A stretch of DNA of 64,000 nt, from positions 302,075 through 366,074 of the forward strand of contig NZ_FOBB01000002.1 of the NCBI RefSeq assembly GCF_900109685.1, given 5' to 3'. This DNA is from Chitinophaga rupis (GTDB lineage Bacteria > Bacteroidota > Bacteroidia > Chitinophagales > Chitinophagaceae). The notes under the pieces were generated by a model. The model saw only the letters and a list, made by a program, of their open reading frames with translations, was not told the origin of the DNA and did no database searches. Below, one piece after another: positions 45,001 through 54,100 of this stretch; position 1 is the stretch's first letter, and every line of letters begins with the position of its first letter. Both the position numbers and the translations under genes were made by a program.

Positions 45001-45195
45001 CAGCGGGGTGGATACGGCTTTAGCGCACACTTCTGCATTGGCCCCGGTATATTTAGCCGTTACCGTTACAGAGGGTGGCACAATATCCGGGAATTGGGTT
45101 ACCGGCAGCGTAAACAGCGCCAGCAGCCCCAGTAGCAGTATGATCAAAGAGATAACGAGCGACAGTACCGGCCGCTTTATAAAAGTGTCAAACAT
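42073..45195 (-). CDS. RND-family efflux permease (HAE1/AcrB-like)
   Basis: A 1040-residue inner-membrane transporter. The N-terminus (FIKRPVLSLVISLIILLLG), two large periplasmic loops and twelve predicted helices match the hydrophobe/amphiphile efflux RND type. The proton-relay helix contains VLAIGIVVDNAIVVVEAV, and the second half has GLLGKNAILIVEFA. It is a drug or lipid/amphiphile:proton antiporter. Located next to a glycolipid-type biosynthetic operon on the same strand, it could export that product; the terminator between them argues for separate transcription. Confidence 0.95.
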   Translation of the reverse strand: MFDTFIKRPVLSLVISLIILLLGLLALFTLPVTQFPDIVPPSVTVTAKYTGANAEVCAKAVSTPLERAINGVPGMTYMSSVSSNNGITLIQIFFKVGTDPDQAAVNVQNRVATIIDELPEEVIKAGVTTEKEVNSMLLYLNVMSEDADLDEQFIYNFADINVLQELKRIDGVGFAEIMGAKEYAMRVWLKPDRMLAYNISAEEIIAAIRRQNIEAAPGKTGESSDKNPQLLQYVLRYTGKFFEPSQYAGIILRTEADGAMLRLKDVAELEFGALSYGMVSKTDGKPSASIMLKQRPGSNAREVIQNVKDRMAELKATSFPPGMTYNFNYDVSRFLDASIHEVVRTLFEAFLLVFLVVFLFLQDFRSTLIPALAVPVALIGTLSFMQMLGFSINLLTLFALVLAIGIVVDNAIVVVEAVHVKMSEEHLPPLEATIAAMKEISGAIVAITLVMSAVFIPVAFLSGPVGVFYRQFSLTLAFSIVISGINAVTLTPALCAIMLKNTHGQPAKKNLLQRFFGGFNKGYDATANRYRQFIGRIAGRRFITVGLLILFFLATWGASAILPSGFIPSEDQGMIYVNVTTPPGATVERTEQVLEQVYQVARNIDAVESASTLAGFSLVNDVAGASYGMGMINLKPWEDRTASVTDLIAELEKRTSHIRDANIEFFPPPTVPGFGNASGFELRVLDKTGSGNLQQTADATNNFIAALKKRPEIGAAFTSFDPSFPQYMIHVNQERAAQKSVSIETAMNTLQTLLGSYYASNFIRFGQMYKVMVQASPQYRAKPEDVLHLYVKNDKGEMVPFSNFIRLERVYGPEQLTRYNMYTAAMINGDAAPGYSSGDAIKAIRETAAQLPRGYSYEWSGMTREQILSGNQAIYIFMICLVFVYLLLAAQYESFLLPLPVILSLPAGIFGAFLSLKLFGLENNIYAQVALVMLIGLLGKNAILIVEFAILRNKQGLSPLEAAKEGAVSRLRPILMTSFAFIAGLIPLCVAAGAGAMGNRSIGTAAAGGMLIGTLFGVLVIPGLYVLFASLSRKRLKATS

Positions 45196-45215
45196 GTGTT
45201 ATTGTTTTTGTATCC

Positions 45216-46331
45216 CTACATTTTCATCTTCAGCAAACTGTCGAGAGGAATGGTAACCGGATGAATGTGCATGCCCTCGCGGATGGTTTGTGTGCCTTCG
45301 CACACAATGCGCTCACCGGCTGCGAGCCCGTTCTTCACAATGTAGCAATGTGATAAGCGGGAGCCGGGCATAAAGCTGCGCATGCTTACCCGGTTGGCGG
45401 TATCTACTACAAAAACGTAGTTCTTATCCTGCATTTCAAATACGGCTTTCTGGGGAATGATCAAAGCATCCTCCAGGATATTCTCCAGCTGAATGCTGCC
45501 GCTGGCGCCGTGTTTCAGCAGCTTTTGCGGATTGGGAAAGCGGGCGCGGAAGGCAATGGCGCCTGTGGAGGATTCAAATTCCCCTTCTATGGTCTCTACC
45601 TTACCGGGATAGCTATAGCTGGTACCGTCGGCCAGGATCAGGCTTACCGCTTTATTGCTGGGCCCTTTTTTGGATTTGCGGTATTCCAGGTATTCTGTTT
45701 CCGATACATTGAAGTAGGCATACATTTCATGTGTGTCTGATACGGTGGTGAGCAGCGTACCATCAGTTACCAGGCTGCCTGTTTTCAGCGGAATGCGGTC
45801 AATGGTGCCATCAAAGGGCGCATGAATGTTGGTGTAGTTCAGGTGCATGGCAGCGGTGGCAGCGGCAGACCGCGCCTGGTCTATTTTTGCCTGTGCCGCG
45901 TTAAGCTTGGCAGTGGCTACTTCCAGCTCTGTAGGTGCGATCACTTTTTTATCAACCAGCATTTTTACGCGGCGGGTATCTACCTCCGCAGCTTTTGCTT
46001 CTGCAATGGCGCTGCTTAAGCTGGCATTGGCTTCTGCCAGCCGTGCCTTGTATTCCTCGTTATTTATGGAGAAGAGTAATTGTCCTTTTTGTACTTCCTG
46101 GCCTTCATCCACATAGATCTTTTCCAGAAAACCATTTACACGGGCCCGGATCTCTACATTACGCACAGCCTGTAAACCGGCTACATAATTATGTTTCAAC
46201 AAAGTGTCTTTCATCACCAGCTTTGTAACCGGGAAGGGCTGCGCCTTTTCCTTTTTGTTATTGGTGTTGCCATTGGTGGTGCATCCCCACAGGATGATCA
46301 CCAGCATGGCGTATATATAACGCTGCTGCAT
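45216..46331 (-). CDS. RND efflux periplasmic adaptor (membrane-fusion protein)
   Basis: A 371-residue AcrA/MexA-type adaptor with a lipoprotein signal (VIILWGC). It has a lipoyl-type half motif (VEIRARVNGFLEKIYVDEGQEVQKGQLLF), an alpha-helical hairpin (about 95-160), and the second lipoyl half with NIHAPFDGTIDRI. It links the permease to the outer-membrane channel. It is the first gene of the three-gene operon, 20 bp from the permease. Confidence 0.93.
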   Translation of the reverse strand: MQQRYIYAMLVIILWGCTTNGNTNNKKEKAQPFPVTKLVMKDTLLKHNYVAGLQAVRNVEIRARVNGFLEKIYVDEGQEVQKGQLLFSINNEEYKARLAEANASLSSAIAEAKAAEVDTRRVKMLVDKKVIAPTELEVATAKLNAAQAKIDQARSAAATAAMHLNYTNIHAPFDGTIDRIPLKTGSLVTDGTLLTTVSDTHEMYAYFNVSETEYLEYRKSKKGPSNKAVSLILADGTSYSYPGKVETIEGEFESSTGAIAFRARFPNPQKLLKHGASGSIQLENILEDALIIPQKAVFEMQDKNYVFVVDTANRVSMRSFMPGSRLSHCYIVKNGLAAGERIVCEGTQTIREGMHIHPVTIPLDSLLKMKM

Positions 46332-46392
46332 TAATTGTAATTAATAATGAAGAATGAATGATTAATAATGCCTGCATTCTGTTAATGCCTGC
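46332..46392. repeat. 7-bp-word repeat upstream of the efflux operon (ATTAATA/ATGAATG type)
   Basis: Heptamers AATTGTA, ATTAATA, ATGAAGA, ATGAATG, ATTAATA, ATGCCTG follow directly upstream of the adaptor start codon. They end near a GCCTGCAT direct repeat. No clear inverted partner is seen. The rest of the spacer up to 46473 shows nothing further. Confidence 0.5.
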
Positions 46393-46473
46393 ATGAGCAT
46401 AGCATTGCCGGGCTCCCTAACGGGAACGGATACCTGCACTATCATCAGATTAAATAAGAAGGGGAGAAGGGGC

Positions 46474-46899
46474 TTAGAAAAGGGCTAAGCGGAACAGGAA
46501 GTTATAATAGGCGGGCCGAAAGGAGTCCTGCCATTGATATACGCCGCTTTTATTTTCTTTTTCGAGAATGTAATTGTACTGCCGTTCATCCAGGTACAGG
46601 ATGCGCGGGCTGCAGCTGAACTGCTGCGTAGTGGCATTCAGGTAATAGCGCTGTTTGCGGCCTTTAGGGGCCGTGGTGCGTAAGATCTCATTGTTATCGT
46701 CCGCTGCTTCATCTGCCAGCAGCTCTGCTGCCAGGCGGGTAAAAGCGGTGTCGTCAAAAAGAGCAATCTTTGTTTGCTGAATGTGGTTTTCTGCGGCTGC
46801 AGCGGGCGTTTGCAGGGCATGCGCGTCGGGGAAAAAGCCTGCCAGCTGCCGTAAGCTGAAGAACAGCATACAGCAGAGCCATTTAACCGGTATGTGCAT
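46474..46899 (-). CDS. Small hypothetical secreted protein
   Basis: From the ATG at 46899 this encodes about 141 residues; a GTG at 46911 would add four. The N-terminus (MHIPVKWLCCMLFFSLRQLAG) looks like a signal peptide or membrane anchor. The mature part is mixed charged/polar, with a Tyr- and Phe-rich C-terminus (YYNFLFRLALF). I recognise no family. It lies upstream of the RND operon in the same orientation, separated by 142 bp containing a 7-bp-word repeat. It could be an accessory or an unrelated orphan. Confidence 0.55.
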   Translation of the reverse strand: MHIPVKWLCCMLFFSLRQLAGFFPDAHALQTPAAAAENHIQQTKIALFDDTAFTRLAAELLADEAADDNNEILRTTAPKGRKQRYYLNATTQQFSCSPRILYLDERQYNYILEKENKSGVYQWQDSFRPAYYNFLFRLALF

Positions 46900-47004
46900 T
46901 TTTTTCACCACGCCTTAAGAGAAGGTAGTTTTAGTCCCTGCAATTGAGTGGCACAAAGGTATATTTTACGGCGCAGCGATCAAAGCAGAATTGTATGAGC
47001 GGAT

Positions 47005-47097
47005 AATAATTAACAATTAATAATGAATTACAGCGCAGTACTTCAGTGTGCAGTACGCATTCATTATTAATTATCCATTCTTAATTATTAATTGTTA
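47005..47097. repeat. Inverted 7-bp-word repeat (AATTAAT/TTAATTA type)
   Basis: The left arm (AATTAAC, AATTAAT, AATGAAT) at 47012-47028 pairs with ATTCATTATTAATT at 47059-47072. A second right-hand block (TTAATTA, TTAATTG) continues to 47096. The TTA at 47095-47097, at the right end, is the stop codon of the transglutaminase gene. Confidence 0.7.
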
Positions 47098-48030
47098 CTG
47101 CTGCTGCCCCGCTACACTTCCATCCGCCTCTATGGGGGCTTGCTGGCTGCCGGCGGTATCTACATTATTCATTTCTTCAAAGAATTGACCATCTTCATAA
47201 CCAACGGAAACAAATACCGTTAGCTTTTGGCGGGCAGGGCCTTTAAAGGTGCCGCGTACAGGACTGCAATCCCGGAAATTGCGGCCTACGGATAATTTTA
47301 CGTGTTTATTGGTTACCCATACATTATTAGTAGGGTCTATGCCGGCCCAGCCGTAACCGGGGATCAGGGCTTCTACCCAGGCATGCGTAGCGCCTTCGCC
47401 GCGCATCCCGTTCTTATTCGGGCAAATATACCCGCTCACATAACGGGCGGGGATCTGGCAGGTGCGCAATATCTGCAGCATCAGGTGGGCAAAGTCCTGG
47501 CATACACCGGCGCCGTGCTCCAGTATTTCGTCCACGGTGGTTTCTACATTGGTAATGCCCTTAATGTATTTGAAATATTTAAAAATGTATTCGCTGCAGG
47601 TTTCTACTACGGCAGCCACGCTTTCGCCGCGGCGCACCGCAATAGCAATGGCGTCTATGGCGGCCTGCGATCTTATGGTATCGCGGTTGCCCAGCTCCAG
47701 CAATTGCAGTTGCCCATCCATTTCCTGTTGCAGCTGCTTAAAATTGGAATGAAAATTTATTCCCAGCTGGGACGATGCCGTGGTACGCACCAGCAGCTTG
47801 CTTTCTATGGTCAGTACGTTATGGGAAGGCAGAATGTTGAACAAACCGGTTTTATTGCCCCAGTAGTCAGAGAACGTTTGTACGTTCGGGTGATCTGTGA
47901 TGAACAGGTCGTGTTGTAACACTTCCTGATCGGCACACTGGTAGGGAAAGATCTTTATTTCGTTGGCGCTTTCCTTTACCGGCCGGTCGTACTCGTAACG
48001 GGTAATATGATGTATCTTGAAAATAGACAT
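47095..48030 (-). CDS. Transglutaminase-like cysteine protease-fold protein (bacterial transglutaminase N-terminal type)
   Basis: A 311-residue cytosolic protein. The N-terminal beta domain (FKIHHITRYEYDRPV) is followed by the transglutaminase core: the catalytic Cys in GAGVCQDFAHLML, His in GATHAWVEALIPGYGW, and Asp in GIDPTNN. This family regularly sits with alpha-E and circularly permuted ATP-grasp genes, as here. The shared pathway is unassigned; peptide or amide chemistry (cleavage, transfer or ligation) is suspected. The start is 18 bp past the alpha-E stop. Confidence 0.92.
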   Translation of the reverse strand: MSIFKIHHITRYEYDRPVKESANEIKIFPYQCADQEVLQHDLFITDHPNVQTFSDYWGNKTGLFNILPSHNVLTIESKLLVRTTASSQLGINFHSNFKQLQQEMDGQLQLLELGNRDTIRSQAAIDAIAIAVRRGESVAAVVETCSEYIFKYFKYIKGITNVETTVDEILEHGAGVCQDFAHLMLQILRTCQIPARYVSGYICPNKNGMRGEGATHAWVEALIPGYGWAGIDPTNNVWVTNKHVKLSVGRNFRDCSPVRGTFKGPARQKLTVFVSVGYEDGQFFEEMNNVDTAGSQQAPIEADGSVAGQQQ

Positions 48031-48048
48031 AATCCTATCTGATAAAGC

Positions 48049-48990
48049 TTAAACGTAAGAAAAGAATTGACGGCTCAGGTGCATGGTAAAATCCAGCAGG
48101 TCCCGCTTTACTTCTTCCAGGAACTGTTGTAAAGATGCATTATTTAATGTGTCCAGGTCCGTGTAACGCACTTTGCTGAACAGGCGGCCAAAACAGCGGG
48201 TGAGCGCATCGTTCTCCGCCATGGGATTACCCCTTATTACTTCCTGCAAGCGGCGTTCCGCCCTGCCCAGGGTATGCGCTACGGAATGCGGAAAATTATC
48301 ATTAAACAGCACCTGGTGCAATACATTTGAATTGTAATTGGCGGTGCGGTATGTTTTTAAATGCAGCTCATAACCGGAGAGCGACATAAGCAGGTAACGC
48401 CATTGCATAATGTCCTGCATTGTATCCAGGTCATAATTTATACGCTGGTACTCCTTATTGGTAAGCACAATGGTTTCCAGGCAGCGCTCCACATATTTTC
48501 CCAGGTTCATAAAGTTCCAGCCCAGCCCGCGCGACATGGTAATGTCCGTAACGCCGTTGTACAAAACAGTATGCCTGGTAATAGCGTCCAGCACTTCCAG
48601 GGCTTCATAGCTCATCAGGCGCTGATCTACCGAAGGCTGGTTCATGAGATGGTAAATGGCATTTACCTCCTCCCATACTTCTTTGGTAATGTGGTCCTGT
48701 ACGCCGCGGGCATTTTCGCGGGCGCGTGCCACGATCATCTTCAGCGAATTATTATTGTTGGTATCTGTGATCAGCTTCCGTAAAGAAGCGCCGGTGTTGT
48801 GCTCCAGTGTCATGATCTCATCTGCGCTGCAGGTGGTGAAAGTTTCCAGCACCGGTTTCCAGGTCAGGGATCCATTCACATCCTTGTCCAGGGCCTGTAC
48901 ATAATGCGTAGCAGCCACCCTGCAAAGCCCACCGGCCCTTTCCATGTAACGGTTCATCCAATATAATGCGTCAGCTATCCGGCTCAGCAT
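48049..48990 (-). CDS. Alpha-E domain-containing protein (DUF403)
   Basis: A 313-residue all-helical protein beginning MLSRIADALYWMNRYMERA, the diagnostic start of the alpha-E family. The family has no known catalytic activity and is nearly always encoded between a circularly permuted ATP-grasp protein and a transglutaminase, as found here. It probably forms a complex with one or both. A 7-bp-word repeat arm begins 4 bp upstream of the start codon. Confidence 0.93.
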   Translation of the reverse strand: MLSRIADALYWMNRYMERAGGLCRVAATHYVQALDKDVNGSLTWKPVLETFTTCSADEIMTLEHNTGASLRKLITDTNNNNSLKMIVARARENARGVQDHITKEVWEEVNAIYHLMNQPSVDQRLMSYEALEVLDAITRHTVLYNGVTDITMSRGLGWNFMNLGKYVERCLETIVLTNKEYQRINYDLDTMQDIMQWRYLLMSLSGYELHLKTYRTANYNSNVLHQVLFNDNFPHSVAHTLGRAERRLQEVIRGNPMAENDALTRCFGRLFSKVRYTDLDTLNNASLQQFLEEVKRDLLDFTMHLSRQFFSYV

Positions 48991-48994
48991 AAGA

Positions 48995-49155
48995 AATTAC
49001 GAATTGTTTAATTACGAATTACGAATTGGTTACAACGTGCAGCATATTGTTCTATTAATTACAAATTTTATCCTTTACAAATAACGAATAAACCAAACAA
49101 AACCCCTTCAACCGCTCCGGTCCATTCGTAATTCGTAATTAAATAATTCGTAATT
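48995..49155. repeat. Inverted 7-bp-word repeat with ~32-bp arms abutting two genes (AATTACG type)
   Basis: Left (48995-49027): AATTACGAATT, then GTTT, then AATTACGAATTACGAATT. Right (49124-49155): its reverse complement with a single mismatch in the 4-nt joint. The core is about 96 bp. The left arm starts 4 bp from the alpha-E start codon; the right arm supplies part of the ATP-grasp stop codon (49154-49156). Confidence 0.88.
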
Positions 49156-50599
49156 AATCAATCACCCACGTATCCTTACTGCCGCCGCCCTGTGAAGAGT
49201 TCACCACCAGGGAGCCGGCGCGTAATGCTACACGGGTAAGGCCCCCGGGCACGATCTTAACACCCTGCGGCCCGCATAATGCATAAGGCCGAAGATCCAC
49301 ATGCCGCGGCTGAAAGGTGCCATCAATAAAACAAGGTACGGTAGATAATTTAATGATCGGCTGTGCAATATAATTACGGGCATCGGCCTGAATTTCTACT
49401 TTTGCTTTGTTCCAATCCTCTTCCGATACTTTATTGCCCATGATCATGCCATATCCGCCCGATTGATTGGTACGTTTGATAACCATGTTCTGGATATTCT
49501 CAAAAACATGATTCCGCATATCAGGATCGCTTAGCTCATAGGTAGGCACGTTGGCCAGGATGGGCTCTTCATTCAGGTAGTAGCGGATCATGGCCGGTAC
49601 ATAGGCATACACGGCTTTATCATCTGCCACGCCATTGCCTACTGCATTTACAATAGCCACGCTACCCCTGCGGTAAGCGCCCAGCAGGCCGGGTACGCCC
49701 AGCACACTGTCCGGTTTAAAGATCAGCGGGTCCAGGTATTCATCATCTATACGGCGGTATATTACGTGCACCTGCTCCAGGCCATTGGTGGTTTTCATAT
49801 ATACCTTATGGTTATCCACCACCAGGTCCCGCGCTTCTACCAGTGAAATACCCATCTGGCGGGCCAGGAAGGTATGTTCATAATAAGCAGAGTTATATAC
49901 GCCGGGCGTTAACAGCGCTACCGTAGGATTGGCGATCTGCCCCGGGGCCAGCTGCAGCAGTATTTCGTGCAGCAGTATGGGGTAGTTGCTTACCCGCCTC
50001 ACATGGTTGGCGGCCAGCAGGTCCGGGAAAATGCGTTTGGTCACTTCCCGGTTTTCCAGCATATAGCTTACGCCGGAGGGGGTGCGCAGGTTATCTTCCA
50101 GGATGTAGAATTTACCATCATCCCCGCGGATCAGGTCAATGCCGGAGATGTGCACATAAATATCATACGGTACTTTTATCCCGAATACCTCGCGCGTATA
50201 ATGTGGGCAGGAGGCAATGAGCCCTGCGGGCACAATTTTATCCTTTATGATCTGCTGATCACTATAGATATCTTTTAAGAACAGGTTCAGGGCCTGCAAA
50301 CGCTGTTTAATGCCGCGTTCTACAATATCCCACTCCTGGCCGGTGATAATACGGGGAATAATGTCAAAGGGAAAAATGCGTTCAATACCTTCATTGTCGC
50401 TGTATACCGTAAAGGTAATGCCCTGGTTCATAAACAGCTCGCCTGCCAGGCGGTCCTTTTGCAGCAGGGCCGTTACATCCAGGCCCTGTAAGGTGGCAAA
50501 AACCTTGTTGTAGTGTTCACGTATCTGCCCGGAATCGTGCATCTCATCCCAAATACCGGGGGCAATGCTGTATTCATGCAGTAAATGGTCCAGGCTCAT
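49154..50599 (-). CDS. Circularly permuted type 2 ATP-grasp protein
   Basis: A 481-residue protein with the segments of the permuted ATP-grasp family (DUF404/DUF407): LRTPSGVSYMLENRE, RRVSNYPILLHEIL, VIYRRIDDEYLDPL and QSGGYGMIMG. It would use ATP to form an acyl-phosphate and then an amide or peptide bond. The substrate is unknown. It is the first gene of the three-gene unit with alpha-E and transglutaminase. Gene order and orientation (ATP-grasp, alpha-E, transglutaminase) match the widespread cluster. Confidence 0.94.
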   Translation of the reverse strand: MSLDHLLHEYSIAPGIWDEMHDSGQIREHYNKVFATLQGLDVTALLQKDRLAGELFMNQGITFTVYSDNEGIERIFPFDIIPRIITGQEWDIVERGIKQRLQALNLFLKDIYSDQQIIKDKIVPAGLIASCPHYTREVFGIKVPYDIYVHISGIDLIRGDDGKFYILEDNLRTPSGVSYMLENREVTKRIFPDLLAANHVRRVSNYPILLHEILLQLAPGQIANPTVALLTPGVYNSAYYEHTFLARQMGISLVEARDLVVDNHKVYMKTTNGLEQVHVIYRRIDDEYLDPLIFKPDSVLGVPGLLGAYRRGSVAIVNAVGNGVADDKAVYAYVPAMIRYYLNEEPILANVPTYELSDPDMRNHVFENIQNMVIKRTNQSGGYGMIMGNKVSEEDWNKAKVEIQADARNYIAQPIIKLSTVPCFIDGTFQPRHVDLRPYALCGPQGVKIVPGGLTRVALRAGSLVVNSSQGGGSKDTWVID

Positions 50600-50783
50600 A
50601 TCTTTTCACTAATTTGGTTGATGATTGATTTTAACCAACGGGTTGCTATTGTTCAACTTGTAGGGCAATATAATATTAAAAAAACGCAAATAGAAGGCAT
50701 TTTTGATCACATCGGGTAATATTTGTCAAAATATAGCTAATTCTAGTAATTATAAATTTATTTTATTCTAGTATTTTAACCGG

Positions 50784-51132
50784 CATCAACCAAATCGCTA
50801 AAGCACCCAATAACCTGCTAAAGCATCAATTTAAAATCTGGCACTATGTTGAGGATCTACAGCGCATTATTATGCCTGCCCGTACCATTACACAATGTTT
50901 AAACCGTCGAAAGAACCGTAATCTGAAAAAAAATTATTATTAACGGCATCAATCCAAGATCTATGCAAATGACGAGCATTACCTGACATTATTATGTCTG
51001 ATTGTACTATTGTACAATGTTTACACTACCTGAACCGTAATCTAATCGACCAATTAGTTTAACAAGTATCAACCAAATTTTGCTGAAGCATGAACTAAAC
51101 CGCTAAAGCACCCACCCAAAATCTGCACAACA
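50784..51132 (+). repeat. Two decayed tandem copies of the susC 5' end plus leader
   Basis: The spacer before susC holds two degenerate copies of its leader and signal-peptide codons. Copy A has ATG at 50846 and reads MLRIYSALLCLPVPLHNV then stop, beside the true MRTIYLALLCLIVPLLPV. Copy B has ATG at 50969 and is frameshifted or interrupted by TGA at codon 6, but its DNA still follows the gene. Leader words (ATCAACCAAAT and GCTAAAGCACCCA) precede copies A and C. GAACCGTAATCT follows both A and B. The remaining spacer 50600-50783 is AT-rich with no gene seen. Confidence 0.75.
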
Positions 51133-54100
51133 ATGAGAACAATCTACCTGGCATTGCTATGCCTGATCGTACCGCTATTGCCGGTACTTGCCCAAACCGT
51201 TAAGGTTGAAGGCACTGTTACCGACAATGCAAAGGAACCCCTGCCCGGCGTTTCTGTACGTGTAAAATCAACCAACACCGGCGTTACCACGGACGCCAAG
51301 GGACATTTCAGCCTTTCCGCTACTCCCGGCGCTACGCTGGAGATCACCTACGTAGGATTTACCAAACAGGAGGTCAAGGTTACCGGCCAGCAAAACCTGC
51401 GTGTAGTAATGGCTGCTACTGCAAGCGCATTGCAGGAAACGGTGATCATCGGTTACCAGCAAGTGACCCGCAAAAAGGCCACCGCTGCCATTTCCAGCCT
51501 GTCGGGCCGGGAAATACAGAACCTGCCGGCTGCCAGTTTTGATCAGTTAATGCAGGGCCGCCTTTCCGGGGTGAATGTGCAGAACTTTACCGGCGAGCCC
51601 GGCGCACGTACTACCGTTTCCGTTAGGGGTAATTCTGCAGTAAGCCGCGATTATAATGAGTTTAAAGTAGTGAACTCACCTTTGTACGTGGTAGATGGTA
51701 TTCCACAGCCATCAGAGGAATACGTTACCTCCGATGTGGGCACCGGCACCAACTTCCTGGCCGGTATTAATCCCATGGATATTGCTACCATTGACGTATT
51801 GAAAGACGCCTCTGCCGCCGCCATTTACGGATCGCGTGCAGCCAATGGCGTTATACTTATCACCACCAAAAAAGGAAAGTCCGGTACCCCCAGGGTGAGC
51901 CTTTCCAGCTACTTTGGTATTACCGAAAGGCCGGAGCTGCGGGATGTGGTCTTAGGCACTGAAGAACGGCGGCAAAAAATGGCGCTGTTGCAGCAAAGCC
52001 TTACCCACGCGCAACAACAACAGCTGCCTTTTTTAATGACAGACAGCCTGAACCCGGCGTACAATGCCAATACCGACTGGCAGGATATTTTTTACCGCAC
52101 CGGGCTTATTAAAAATGCTGACCTGAGCGTGAGCGGCGGCAGTGAAAACTCTTACTACCGTTTCAGCGCCGGTTATTATGATGAGCAGGGCGTGGTGATA
52201 GGTACTGATTTCAAAAGGTACTCCACGCGTTTAAACCTGATGACGCGTGCCATGAATAATAAGCTGGAGATCAATCCCATTATTTCCTTTTCGCGTACTG
52301 ACCGTCACCGGGGCAATGGCCGGCCGGGTAACTCCATAAACATTACCACCAATGGCGATCCCCGTGATCCCGTAACTGTAGGGGCAGGGCAGATGCCTTC
52401 TTCCCTGTTTGCGCTGGACCCGGACAAAAAAGCCGCCATGCTGGGTACCTATAAAGATGCGCTGGACAAGAACATGGAGAACCAGTTCACTATTAACCTG
52501 AACCTGGGACTGTTCATTACCCCGCACCTGAAGCTGAACTCCCAGAACTCTTATATTTATAAGACCAGCCGCCGGGATTATAACAAAACCAATGCGCTTA
52601 CTTCCAACAACGGGAGCTTTTCTTTCTCTTTTGCGGATAATGGCGCCAACCTGCTGTCCTCTAACTATCTCAGCTATACGAATAGTTTCAAAGACCATAA
52701 CCTGAGCGTAATACTGGGTACAGATATGCAGTATGACCAGTACCAGAACACCCGGGCACTGGGCTATGGCGGCTCTTCAGACCAGATACAGGTGGTGCAG
52801 GGCTTCCGGCAAACGAATATTGAAGCATCCTCCGATTACCAGGCATATGGCTTGTTATCTTACTACTCCCGTATTGCGTATGACTTTAAGGAAAAATATC
52901 TACTGTCAGTAAGCGCCCGTACAGATGGCTCTTCCCGTTTTGGAGCAGATAGTAAATGGGGCTTTTTCCCCTCTGCATCTGCAGCATGGATCATATCTGA
53001 CGAACCTTTTCTGCAGCACAGCCGCACTTTTAGTTTAGTGAAAATAAGAGGCAGCGTAGGTACCTCCGGCAGCTTACCGGAGCAGAACTATTTACAGTAT
53101 AACCTGTACAAGGTGAATAACGGCGGCTTTGCAGGCAATAGCGGGGCTACCTCTTACAACGGGGTTACCGCCATTACGCCCAACTTTACGGATGGCGCAG
53201 CACAGAAGGGATTAAGCTGGGAACGCAGTGTGCAATGGAACCTAGGTACAGACCTGGAATTTGCCGACGGTAACTTTGCCGCCACAGTAGATGTGTATAA
53301 CCGGCAAAATTCCCTGCAGCTGTTTAGTATCATCCTGCCTGTTACCTCCGGTTATGATAAGGCGCTTACCAATGCGCTGGGCGTACGTAATTCCGGTGTG
53401 GAGCTTACTGTTTCCGGTTACCCGTTCAAACGGCGCAACAGTGCCATTAAATGGTTCACCCGGCTGAATATTTCCTATAACAAGAACATGATCACCAGCC
53501 TGCCCAATGGGGGGCGTGATATTGTTTTCCAGAATGGCGACCGGTTTGATAAATCGCATATCCTTTCTGTAGGCAAACCATTGAACGCTTTTTATTTGTA
53601 CCAGAACCTGGGCGTATTTGCCACAGATGATGATGTGCCGGGCAACAAATACACCGGCGAAAAATTCCGTAACGGCAATGGCACCTACCGCGGCGGCGAC
53701 TTTCACCTGGCAGACCTGGATGGCGATAACTTCATTGATATTTTTAATGAAGGGATCAACCCGGACAAGATGCCCATTGGCGATCCGAATCCCAAGATAA
53801 CCGGTGGTTTTAACAATGAAATTACCTGGAAGAATTTTATACTGAACATCTTTTGCACCTTCACTTTTGACCGTGATGTATTGAACCTTTATAGGGCCGA
53901 CCAGTTCAGCAACTCAACGGATGGCGATGCCACCAACCGCTTTATACAATATGCCACTCCTGATTTCAGCAGGCTGGATATATGGCGCAATCCCGGTGAC
54001 AAGGCTACTTACGCCAAGTATGACCTGGGTACTTACCGTTATTATTACACCTCTGCACAAACTTTCTTTTTAGAGAAAGGCGATTACCTGCGTATTAAAA

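Noticed and set aside
44735..45256. Long plus-strand ORF opposite the RND permease
   Set aside because: It lies entirely opposite a well-supported RND gene and its composition reflects the antisense frame of GC-rich codons; no family is recognisable.
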